DNA from: Lentisphaerota bacterium
GTDB lineage: Bacteria > Verrucomicrobiota > Lentisphaeria > Oligosphaerales > JABHEG01
Direction of reading: 5' to 3'
NCBI GenBank assembly: GCA_018676675.1
Contig: JABHEG010000069.1
Coordinates: 25,116-89,115, forward strand
DNA: 64,000 nt
Below, one piece after another: positions 1 through 7,880 of the stretch (its first letter is position 1; every line of letters begins with the position of its first letter). The notes beneath the pieces are model-generated. The model searched no databases and had not been told where the DNA came from. It saw only the letters and a program-made list of their open reading frames with translations. The position numbers were made by a program, and so were the translations under genes.

Positions 1-1
1 A

Positions 2-274
2 CGGTACGTGCCCGGAAAGAGCGGTCTGAAGAACACGGACCTCAAACCCGACTACTTCGGGACCGGCCTCTTCCAGCCGGGGGTTCCCCACCGGATCGCC
101 ATCGTCAAACGGGGAAACCACCTGCACATGCGGATACAGACCGAGGAAAAGACGAGTTGCTTCCACTGGCACAATGACACGTTCCCCCCGATCACCACCG
201 GGCGTATCGGCCTGCGCCAGATGTTCTGCCGTTCTGCGCGCTACAAGAACTTCCGCGTCAGCATTCCCAGGTGA
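2..274 (+). CDS. C-terminal end of a DUF1961-like protein (5' truncated by window edge)
   Basis: The reading frame is open to the left edge, so this is the last 90 or so codons of a gene that begins outside the window. The visible end reads like a concanavalin-A-like beta-sandwich: a VPHRIAIVKRG strand, then a FHWHNDTFPPIT stretch, then GRIGLRQM and SARYKNFRVS just before the stop. That ending resembles DUF1961-family proteins, which are found near polysaccharide-degrading genes in PVC bacteria and have no firmly established activity. The family call rests on remembered motif similarity only. The next gene is on the opposite strand and converges on this one. Confidence 0.55.
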   Translation, partial: RYVPGKSGLKNTDLKPDYFGTGLFQPGVPHRIAIVKRGNHLHMRIQTEEKTSCFHWHNDTFPPITTGRIGLRQMFCRSARYKNFRVSIPR

Positions 275-401
275 CCTCCCGCGTTACCATAGTCGCCGGA
301 CCGATGGGGCAGAGCCTTCACTAACGCGCGGCTGCCCCCGGCGACGGTCCGGCAGTCGTATCGGGGGAGGGGGCAATGCATTGCTATTAGCTTTCTCTGG
401 A

Positions 402-425
402 GACGGTCGCGGCATGGCAGCCCCT
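402..425. repeat. Dispersed 24-bp repeat, copy 1
   Basis: These 24 bases recur exactly at 63898-63921, near the other end of the window. The match continues imperfectly on the upstream side (TTCTC-GG-A before both). Both copies lie in non-coding DNA. The core contains GGTCGCGGCATGGCAG. Confidence 0.7.
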
Positions 426-544
426 CCCACTCTCAAGAAGCACACAATGTGGGAGGCGGTGCCACCCGGCGACTCTTCGGCCAGACACGGGCGGCAGATA
501 AAGTCAATAGCATTGGGGGTAATCGAGCCGAACGTCTGGAGGCG

Positions 545-562
545 CCGGTTTTCCCAAACCGG
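545..562. repeat. Dispersed hairpin (CCGGTTTTCCCAAACCGG), copy 1
   Basis: The 18 bases form a 7-bp stem (CCGGTTT/AAACCGG) with a TCCC loop. The stem is extended by GCG/CGC-type bases around it. The same 18 bases occur at 7417-7434 and 7562-7579, always outside genes. No T-tract follows, so a classical terminator is not evident. Confidence 0.65.
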
Positions 563-904
563 CCTGGGCGCCTACGGGGAAGCGGCACCCCCGACGGTGT
601 GTCCGCAACCAGCATCTTTGTGCTCAAATCGGGTGAAGTTACAGACGAGTGCTGCCTCTGCCGAGAGTCCGGCAAGCGTGTCAGAGGATGGAACTTGGCT
701 GTCAACTGGAGAGCGGTCGTCCCTTCCGTTCGGCCGGGCAAGCCTCGACCGTATGGCGTGCGTGAAGCCACGGCGGGGGACCGCCGCTCTCCAAGGGAAA
801 ACCGTGCTGCGTGGGCCAACTCACGGACGAGCCGTCGCCTCTCTCTTTGCTTCCACGGCAGCGCTTGGGGAGGATCGAGTGGACACCCTCTCCGGAATGG
901 TCCG

Positions 905-3280
905 CTACTCCCCATAGATGCTCGTCATCTGCCAGGCGTCGAGAGACTTGAGAACGGCATTGCGGCCCTGAGCGCGGAGCGACACCCCCAGGCTATCTTC
1001 GCGCCCGGGATAGAGACGCACGCCGAGGCACTGTTTCCCGTTCACGAAGACCTCGATGATACTCCGGTCCAGGAATACGCGGAGCTTAAGGGTCTCGTCC
1101 TTCCCAACATTGACGGGGGCAATTTCCGGCGGCCTGGAAGCCGCGTCTGGAAGGGCTGATGAGTAGGTGGTGTCGATGGTGACCACGCTGTCCTTTTCGC
1201 GCCTGCCGGCATCTCGGCGAGCGTAGCCACGGTTCTTCTGAAACACGATGCGCGTGTACTCCTCTCTCCCGGGCGAACGCAGCACATCCATTTCCACCAT
1301 CTGGGCTCCCCGCGGGTCGATCTCGGCCACGATCTCCATCGCGTTGCCGCTGATGCCGTCCAGCACGATCTCCTCGTTCGCGGGGAGCTGTATGCTGTCA
1401 ACGTGCTTGTGATCGGTTCGGAGCGATTCGACATCACCGGCCGGTTCAACGCCGATGTCATCTCCGCCGAGATGGGTCAGCAACCGGGGCAGAGACATGA
1501 TCTGGTTCCAGCCTCTGGCCCCCTTTCCCGCGTTCATATTGAAGATCGTGATGACTCCGCCTTTGCCGTCGGGACAGGCGGAAGGCGCGTGCACACCGCA
1601 GGGGCTGACCGGCCCGAAGTTGAAGTCACTGCCGTAGGTCACAACAAACTTGTCGCGTTCCTTGTCGTAGTCTCCGAGGAGGTATTTCCCGCCACTCATA
1701 TGACTGAAGTGGAGCAGGATGTGGCGGCTGCCAATGGGCCAGAAGTAGGGGCATGCGCCATCGTCGCCGACAAGACCATACTGGTCATCCTCCAGAAACG
1801 GATGCAGGTACTCCCAGGTTGCGAGGTCCGCAGACCGGTGCAGGAATTCTGCCCGGACCGGCTTCCCGCCGGGGCCCTCAGGCAGCGTACCGGCGGTCAA
1901 CGCGTAGTACACGCCATCTTTCTTCCAGATGCAGGGATCGAAGATGTTGTAGGGCAAACGGTCCTCACCCGGCTTGGCATACGGGATGACGGACTTACCC
2001 GTCACCTTCTCCCAGTTCAGCAGGAGGGGGTCGCTGGAGGTCGCGACCATACTCCCGACCTTCGTTCCATGGTACATAGCGATGACGCGGTCCCCATCAA
2101 CCAGCGCCGAACCTGAGAAGCAGCAGTCCTCCGGATTCGGGTAGATCGCGTAGGGTAGATCGCGCCAGTGGATCAGATCGTCGCTGATGGCGTGTCCCCA
2201 ATGCTGACGTGGGTCCTCCGGGGGATAGCCCTGGTAGAACATGTGCCACTGCCCATTCCAGAAGCACAGGCCGTTTGGATCATTGAGGCGGTTCTCGGGA
2301 CTGACGAAGTGGTAGAGCGGGTGATGCGGATCCTTCAGAATCTCTTTCCGCGACACGGCGAAACGGGCCAGTAGCGGGTTGCTTGTCAGCTCCTTCTTCT
2401 GCTCTTCGAGTGTATTCGAGAAAGTGAACTGGGGGACTTTCGAGGTGTAGTCAGGTTCTCTGTTGATCTCTTCTTCCGGCATGGTGTAGACCCTCCTCTT
2501 GCCGTTTTGATCTTCCTTACCGATGCCCCATTTCGCGCCCAGGGCTTCGTTGAGCAGCTTCACGTCGTCAAAGGCAATGACACGATCGTAGACCAGGATC
2601 TCAGCGATGTCCCCGTTTAAGCGTTCGCCACCGCCCTCGATCTTGGCGCCCACCCGGAATGCCTTGGTGCCCAGGTTGTGCTTCTTGTGGCTGATGAATC
2701 CCCTGGCGCCCGTTCCTCCCGTGTTGTCGTTGTGCCAGAGCCGCACGGTTCCGGTCCCATCGAGGGTGAGAATGGAAATGGTGAACTGTCCCGGCCTGTA
2801 ACGGAGAAGGGCGTGCTGATCGTTGTTCTGCCCGTTGAAGCCGTATTTGTCATTGACCGCGAGTAGACTCGCCCGTCGGCCGATGCCTGGGCCTGCCTGT
2901 TCGCAAATAGCGCCCACGGTGCCGGCATCTGCTTTCTTCCACACAGCAATGAAGGTGAGTTCCTTGGTCCCCTCCTTCAACGCGGCAGGACCATCGAGGA
3001 ACGCCTTGCCGGCAAAGCGGACCACCGGCAGCCCGTTCTGCCCGTCAACCGCGAAGGCCGGTTGCCGGGCGACGGAGTCCTGCGCCACATGGTGCCCTCT
3101 CCCCGAGAGATCCTCCCAACGGAACACGTTGCCGCCTGCGACCTCACCGGCTTGCGTCAGTGAGGACGCGTCCAGATGCAACACCAGGCCATCTGTCGGG
3201 AGGGTCGCGGCGCAGGGCGAGCCGGAAAGAACGGTAACCATCGCTGCAACTCCTGTCGAAACCATCAGTCCTCGCTTCAT
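905..3280 (-). CDS. Secreted GH32-family protein with N-terminal LamG-like domain
   Basis: A 791-residue secreted protein of the GH32 fructan/sucrose hydrolase clan. The start at 3280 is chosen because GGAGG lies five bases upstream and a signal peptide (MKRGLMVS through PCAA) follows. Residues 30-240 look like a LamG/concanavalin sandwich. The five-bladed propeller begins near residue 320 with NDPNG (nucleophile Asp334). The second acid is in FDP (Asp448). The usual EC motif with the acid/base Glu reads GDDGACPYFW here, so Ala509 sits where Glu is expected and Asp506/507 are close by. The C-terminus carries the GH32 beta-sandwich (DRSIIEVFVNGK). Activity is therefore uncertain: a fructanase variant with a moved acid or a non-hydrolytic protein are both possible. 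It is divergent from the sugar ABC transporter. Confidence 0.85.
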   Translation of the reverse strand: MKRGLMVSTGVAAMVTVLSGSPCAATLPTDGLVLHLDASSLTQAGEVAGGNVFRWEDLSGRGHHVAQDSVARQPAFAVDGQNGLPVVRFAGKAFLDGPAALKEGTKELTFIAVWKKADAGTVGAICEQAGPGIGRRASLLAVNDKYGFNGQNNDQHALLRYRPGQFTISILTLDGTGTVRLWHNDNTGGTGARGFISHKKHNLGTKAFRVGAKIEGGGERLNGDIAEILVYDRVIAFDDVKLLNEALGAKWGIGKEDQNGKRRVYTMPEEEINREPDYTSKVPQFTFSNTLEEQKKELTSNPLLARFAVSRKEILKDPHHPLYHFVSPENRLNDPNGLCFWNGQWHMFYQGYPPEDPRQHWGHAISDDLIHWRDLPYAIYPNPEDCCFSGSALVDGDRVIAMYHGTKVGSMVATSSDPLLLNWEKVTGKSVIPYAKPGEDRLPYNIFDPCIWKKDGVYYALTAGTLPEGPGGKPVRAEFLHRSADLATWEYLHPFLEDDQYGLVGDDGACPYFWPIGSRHILLHFSHMSGGKYLLGDYDKERDKFVVTYGSDFNFGPVSPCGVHAPSACPDGKGGVITIFNMNAGKGARGWNQIMSLPRLLTHLGGDDIGVEPAGDVESLRTDHKHVDSIQLPANEEIVLDGISGNAMEIVAEIDPRGAQMVEMDVLRSPGREEYTRIVFQKNRGYARRDAGRREKDSVVTIDTTYSSALPDAASRPPEIAPVNVGKDETLKLRVFLDRSIIEVFVNGKQCLGVRLYPGREDSLGVSLRAQGRNAVLKSLDAWQMTSIYGE

Positions 3281-3511
3281 GCATGCCTCCTGACTCGTGC
3301 GTGACATTCCGCAGGTCCCCGGAACGTCGGTCTCGGAGATCCCGACCCACTGAGTGATACCGTCTCCGGCCCCACCAAATCGACCTCACTCCGCGGGGTG
3401 CCACTGCAGCTGTCGTCCAGGTGACGTGTCACCTCAGGGCGGCCATCTCTGTCCTTTGCTGACCAACATGATAGATTCTGACACCACTATATCAACTCTG
3501 AGTCGCATAGC

Positions 3512-5020
3512 GTGGACCAGCAACAGCACAACCAAGAATCTGTCCCGCTCCTGGGCATGTCCGGGATCGACAAGTCGTTCCCGGGTGTTCGGGCGTTGCG
3601 GGATGTCAATCTCGAGCTGGGGCGAGGGGAAGTCTTGGCGCTGGTGGGGGAGAACGGAGCGGGGAAGAGCACGCTGATCAAGATCCTCGGTGGTGCGTAC
3701 CAGCCGGATGAGGGAGAGATCCTCCTGAACGGGCAGGCCGCACACGTCTCATCCCCGACGCTGGCCCAAGCCGCGGGAATCTCGATCATCTACCAGGAGT
3801 TCAACCTCATCCCGGATCTGACCGTTCGCGAGAACATCTTCCTTGGCCGAGAGCGTACCCGGCACGGGTTCATAAAGGCAAACGAGGAACGCCAGGCAGC
3901 CGAGGAGCTGTTCCGAAAAATCGGCCTCAGCGTCGATCCAGACGCGCGCTGCCGCGATCTGACGGTTGCCCAACAGCAGACGGTAGAGATCGCCAAAGCT
4001 CTGTCCGTGAACGCAGGCATTATCGTGATGGATGAGCCAACCGCGACATTGACCTCGCAGGAAGTGGAATGCCTCTTCGATATCATCCGGGATCTGAAGG
4101 CACACGGTATCGGCATCATCTACATCAGCCATCGCCTGGACGAGATCTTCGACGTGGCGGATCGAGTCATGGTGTTGCGGGATGGCATGCATGTCGGCAC
4201 GCGCCGGGTTTGTGACATCACGCGGGAGAACCTGATCGAGCTGATGGTGGGACGGCCGCTCGAAGCTGAATTCCCCAAGCGCACGGCCACACTCGGTCCG
4301 GAACGACTTCGCGTAGAGGGGCTGCACCGCGGCAAGGCCGTTCAAGAGGTGAGTTTCACCGTCCAGGCCGGCGAAGTCCTCGGTTTCTCCGGGCTGGTGG
4401 GTGCCGGTCGCACCGAAACCATGCGGATTGTCTTTGGTGCCGATCGACCCGACCGAGGGCGCTTCTTCATCAACGGCGAGGAAACCGAGATCAGAAATCC
4501 CCGGGAGGCCATGGCCAAACGAATCTGCCTGCTTACGGAGGACCGCAAGGGCCAGGGCCTGGCGTTGGCGCATTCCGTGCGCGAGAACTTCGGGCTCCCC
4601 AACCTGAGACGTTTCACCCGCGGGCTTTTCCTGGACCAACGCAGGGAACGCGAGGAGTTCGCCGGGTACATCGACGCATTGAGGATCAAAGTCTCCGATC
4701 AGGAGCAAGAGACCGAGAACCTGTCCGGGGGGAACCAGCAGAAGCTGGTGCTGGCAAAATGGCTGGCGCGCAACGCAGATATCATCATCATCGACGAACC
4801 GACGCGGGGCATCGACGTCGGCGCCAAGTACGAAATCTACTTGCTGATGAACCAACTGGCGGCTGAGGGCAAAGCCATCATCATGATCAGCAGTGAATTG
4901 CCCGAAATCCTCGGCATGAGCGATCGCGTGATCGTGATGCACGAGGGCCGTGTCAAGGGTGAAATCACGGATGTGGCAAACGCGACGCAGGAGGATATTC
5001 TCGCCATGGCGGTGGGGTAG
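3512..5020 (+). CDS. Sugar ABC transporter ATP-binding protein (RbsA/MglA type)
   Basis: A 502-residue duplicated ABC ATPase that powers monosaccharide import. The first domain has the Walker A GENGAGKST (46-54), a DLTVAQQQ signature variant and the Walker B IIVMDEPT. The second has SGGNQQKLVLAKWL and IIIIDEPTRGID, with the first Walker-A-like site replaced by GLVGAGRTE, as is usual in this family. The GTG start at 3512 lacks a strong ribosome site, but the next ATG (3557) would cut into the conserved LLxMxGIxKSFPGV start, so the upstream start is kept. It is the first gene of an A-C-B operon. Substrate is not readable from sequence. The adjacent secreted GH32 gene makes fructose or another GH32 product a reasonable inference. 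Confidence 0.93.
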   Translation: MDQQQHNQESVPLLGMSGIDKSFPGVRALRDVNLELGRGEVLALVGENGAGKSTLIKILGGAYQPDEGEILLNGQAAHVSSPTLAQAAGISIIYQEFNLIPDLTVRENIFLGRERTRHGFIKANEERQAAEELFRKIGLSVDPDARCRDLTVAQQQTVEIAKALSVNAGIIVMDEPTATLTSQEVECLFDIIRDLKAHGIGIIYISHRLDEIFDVADRVMVLRDGMHVGTRRVCDITRENLIELMVGRPLEAEFPKRTATLGPERLRVEGLHRGKAVQEVSFTVQAGEVLGFSGLVGAGRTETMRIVFGADRPDRGRFFINGEETEIRNPREAMAKRICLLTEDRKGQGLALAHSVRENFGLPNLRRFTRGLFLDQRREREEFAGYIDALRIKVSDQEQETENLSGGNQQKLVLAKWLARNADIIIIDEPTRGIDVGAKYEIYLLMNQLAAEGKAIIMISSELPEILGMSDRVIVMHEGRVKGEITDVANATQEDILAMAVG

Positions 5021-5026
5021 ATAGAC

Positions 5027-6364
5027 ATGAAACGACTCCTCACCAACTACGGGATGGTCCTGGTCCTGATCGCACTGTGCGTGCTATTCAGCTGCCTGAC
5101 CATCAAGGAACAGACGCCAACCGGGCCGGCGGCGGTTAAGCAACTATTGCGGCAAGTCGAAGCCACCTGTGACAAGAGTGACACCATCCTGGTTGTAGGA
5201 GCTGCGAAGAGAGAGTCCGGCACACTTGCCGGTGCCCTGGCCCCGAAGCTGGAAACTGCGGGGTTCGCAGGAGTCCGAACCGTGGTGGGCTCGCCCCGGG
5301 ACCTGCGCGTGGCGCTTGACGACCTCAAGACTGCCGGGCGGGCGCCGGCGGCGATCGTGACGGGGGGAGATGTGGTCAGGTGGCGAGTGCTCGAGAGAGT
5401 TCCCGAGACGCACCCGGAGTTCGCCGCCATCAGACTGCTCGTGCCGAGAACCCACCGCTGGCCAGACTTCCTGAAGTGGTCGAACTTTCGGGCCATCGTG
5501 GACCGGATCGTGGTGATCGCGGTGATTGCCATCGGCATGACCATGGTCATCATCACGGCAGGCATCGATCTCTCGGTAGGCAGTCTCATCGCGCTGTCTG
5601 CCGTCATTGGGACCACGGTCATGAAGCAGATGGGAGGGCTCGAAGCATCCGGGTGGGTGGTGCTGGTCGGTTTTCTTGCCGGGGCGTTGGCCTGCGGTCT
5701 GGTAGGGGGTCTGGGGGGCTTCATCGTCGCCCAGTTCAAGGTCCCGCCGTTCATCACGACATTGGGGATCATGATGATGGCACGGGGGTTGGCTTTCATG
5801 ATTACGGGAGGCTTTTCGATCTATCAAGTGCCGAAGTCCTTGGCCTGGTTGGGACAGGGATGGTCACTCGGGTTCCCGAACACAGTGCTTCTGCTGGTCG
5901 TTCTGTATCTCGTTGCCCATGTGTTCATGGCTCACACACGTTTGGGACGCTATATCTATGCGGTTGGCGGGAACGAACAGGCCGCCCGCCTGTCCGGGGT
6001 GCCGGTGAAGTTCGTGATCGTGTTCGTCTACATGGTCAGCGGCCTGGCCGCGGGGCTTGGGGGCTGCATTCAAGCATCGCAGCTGAACACCGGGACTCCG
6101 AACATGGGGGTCATGTTCGAACTGTACGTGATCGCGGCGGTCGTCGTGGGCGGAACCAGCCTCGCAGGCGGGGCAGGCAGGATTCTGGGCACCCTCATCG
6201 GCGCCTTTATCATCTCGGTAATACAGAACGGAATGAACCTGCTCGGAATGGAAAGCTACACCCAGCAGGTTGTGCTCGGGGCCGTGATCCTCGGAGCCGT
6301 CCTGATTGACAGATTACGCAGTGGGAAACACGTAACCGCTTTCTTCGCCAGAAAACAGGAATGA
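5027..6364 (+). CDS. Sugar ABC transporter permease (RbsC type) with a periplasmic insertion
   Basis: A 445-residue inner-membrane permease of the RbsC/XylH family, about 120 residues longer than usual. After a first membrane helix (residues 5-25) there is a soluble segment of about 120 residues with an alternating strand-helix pattern, including DTILVVGAAKRESG and APAAIVTGGDVVRW. The normal permease then begins (IAIGMTMVIITAGIDLSVGSLIAL). The family signatures GIDLSVG, VPPFITTLG and GGTSLAGGAGRI are present. It starts seven bases after the ATPase stop and is followed by the binding protein, so the three are one operon. The insertion would sit outside the membrane and could contact the binding protein; that is inference. 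Confidence 0.92.
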   Translation: MKRLLTNYGMVLVLIALCVLFSCLTIKEQTPTGPAAVKQLLRQVEATCDKSDTILVVGAAKRESGTLAGALAPKLETAGFAGVRTVVGSPRDLRVALDDLKTAGRAPAAIVTGGDVVRWRVLERVPETHPEFAAIRLLVPRTHRWPDFLKWSNFRAIVDRIVVIAVIAIGMTMVIITAGIDLSVGSLIALSAVIGTTVMKQMGGLEASGWVVLVGFLAGALACGLVGGLGGFIVAQFKVPPFITTLGIMMMARGLAFMITGGFSIYQVPKSLAWLGQGWSLGFPNTVLLLVVLYLVAHVFMAHTRLGRYIYAVGGNEQAARLSGVPVKFVIVFVYMVSGLAAGLGGCIQASQLNTGTPNMGVMFELYVIAAVVVGGTSLAGGAGRILGTLIGAFIISVIQNGMNLLGMESYTQQVVLGAVILGAVLIDRLRSGKHVTAFFARKQE

Positions 6365-6386
6365 GCCCCATCGAGAGGAACGCATT

Positions 6387-7385
6387 ATGAATCTCAAACG
6401 AATGCTGCTGACGAACGCCACAGTGCTGCTGGTCTCTCTGCTGGTCGTGTCATGCTCGAAGAAGCCGGCTGCAGCGGCGGGCAATGAGACACCCAAGCCG
6501 GCAAAGGAAACGAAAGGCAAGATCGGGGTCACCTGCATGGACCTGACCAACCCGTTCTTCAAACTCATCTCAAATGTGATGACCGAGGAAGCCGGCAAAT
6601 ACGGCTACCAAGTGGTGAGTCTTGACGGCAACAACGATCCGGCCAAACAGAACAGTCAGCTCGCGGACTTCGCAGCCCAGGGCTTTGACGCCGTCTTTCT
6701 GAACCCGGTTGACTCCAAAGCCGCAGGGGAAGGCGTCAAGAAAGTGCATGCCGCCGGCATCCCCGTGTTCACGTTCGATGTCCAGGTGACCGACGATGAG
6801 GCAAAGGACTTGGTCGCTTCCCACATCGGCAGCAACAACTTCCAGGGCGGTCTGCTCGCCGGCGAGAGCATGATGAAGGCAACCGGTGACAGCGGCAAGA
6901 TCGCCATCATCTCCTATCCCGAGGTCACCTCCTGCATCCTGCGTGTTGATGGGTTCAAAGCGCATCTCAAGAAGCACAACAGCAAACTGGAAATCGTCAC
7001 CGAGCTCTCAGGCAAGGGCAATCGCAACGACGGCTACACGGTCGCGACCGATATCCTCCAGGCGCACTCCGACATCGTCGGCATCTTCGCCATCAATGAT
7101 CCGTCGGGACTCGGGGCCCATTCCGCGGTCCAGAAGGCGGGCAAGGCCGACCAGATCACGATCGTGGCCTTCGATGCGTCACCCGCCGGCAAGCAAGCCG
7201 TGTTCGAGAAGAAGCTCTTCGACTCTCCTCAGCAGTTCCCCCGCAACATGGCCAAGGGCACGGTCGCGGCCTTCATCAAGCACCTCGAGGGCGAGACGCT
7301 CGAGAAGAAGATCTTCATCCCCTGCAGCCACTACTATTACGAGACGTCGGTCAACGACAAGACCCGCGTCGCGGAGCAGTGGTAG
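6387..7385 (+). CDS. Sugar ABC transporter substrate-binding lipoprotein (RbsB type)
   Basis: A 332-residue periplasmic binding protein. The N-terminus is a lipoprotein signal with lipobox VVSC (Cys23), followed by a charged Ala/Lys linker. The mature part starts with IGVTCMDLTNPFFKLI, the classical opening of the type-1 periplasmic binding fold of ribose/galactose binding proteins, and continues with GFDAVFLNPVDSKA and FAINDPSGLGA. AGAGGA lies about seven bases before the ATG. It is the last gene of the ATPase-permease-binding protein operon and is followed by a tandem repeat region. The ligand is most likely a monosaccharide. Confidence 0.92.
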   Translation: MNLKRMLLTNATVLLVSLLVVSCSKKPAAAAGNETPKPAKETKGKIGVTCMDLTNPFFKLISNVMTEEAGKYGYQVVSLDGNNDPAKQNSQLADFAAQGFDAVFLNPVDSKAAGEGVKKVHAAGIPVFTFDVQVTDDEAKDLVASHIGSNNFQGGLLAGESMMKATGDSGKIAIISYPEVTSCILRVDGFKAHLKKHNSKLEIVTELSGKGNRNDGYTVATDILQAHSDIVGIFAINDPSGLGAHSAVQKAGKADQITIVAFDASPAGKQAVFEKKLFDSPQQFPRNMAKGTVAAFIKHLEGETLEKKIFIPCSHYYYETSVNDKTRVAEQW

Positions 7386-7403
7386 GTCTGGCCCCCCGAC
7401 CGT

Positions 7404-7693
7404 CATTCCCTGGAGGCCGGTTTTCCCAAACCGGGAGGCCCCCGGTCACGGATGACCGGATCTCCAGCGCCGGCCGCCTGGGGAGCCGTGCGGCGTACAA
7501 GCGGAAGACGCCTCCCCCTGTCTGGTACGGCGGGCGGCCCCCGAACGCCATTCCCTGGAGGCCGGTTTTCCCAAACCGGGAGGCCCCCGGTCACGGATGA
7601 CCGGATCTCCAGCGCCGGCCGCCTGGGGGGCCGTGCGGCGTACAAGCGGAAGACGCCTCCCCCTGTCTGGTACGGCGGGAGGCCCCCGAACGC
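7404..7693. repeat. 145-bp direct tandem repeat (two copies) carrying stem-loops
   Basis: Copies lie at 7404-7548 and 7549-7693 and differ at only two bases by eye. Each copy holds the dispersed hairpin CCGGTTTTCCCAAACCGG (7417-7434 and 7562-7579). Each also holds a second stem-loop, CCGGTCA-CGGA-TGACCGG (7442-7459 and 7587-7604). The unit length is not a multiple of three and no gene overlaps it. It lies between the convergent binding-protein gene and DUF4838 gene, so it may act as an RNA-level 3' structure. The rest of the gap up to 7880 shows nothing recognisable. Confidence 0.9.
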
Positions 7694-7880
7694 CAACGTG
7701 GAAATGCCGCCCGGGGGGCCGCCACGTGAGTCCCGTTCCACGTGACAACGTGGTCACGGGATGCGGCCAGGACGGCGCGGGTCGCCTTCTGACCAAGGGC
7801 AGGGCCATTCCACATAGATGTGAGGCCGAGATCCGGGAAGGAGCCTGGCTCGTTCCCGGCAACGGCGACGATTGCCCGGA

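Larger units (their letters stand above)
275..904. other. Intergenic region with dispersed repeats, no convincing gene
   Basis: This 630-base gap separates two convergent genes. Open frames cross it on both strands, but their translations are arginine- and proline-rich, show no domain motifs and have no good ribosome binding site. It contains one member of a dispersed hairpin family (545-562) and one member of a dispersed 24-base repeat (402-425). I see nothing else that can be named. Confidence 0.6.

Noticed and set aside
174..917. Long open frames on both strands across the left intergenic gap
   Set aside because: Translations are Arg/Pro/Ser-rich without motifs, have no ribosome sites, overlap the ends of two real genes, and lie over dispersed repeats. 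High GC content makes such chance frames common.
7404..7693. CRISPR array
   Set aside because: Only two 145-bp copies directly abutting, with no spacers and no cas genes.
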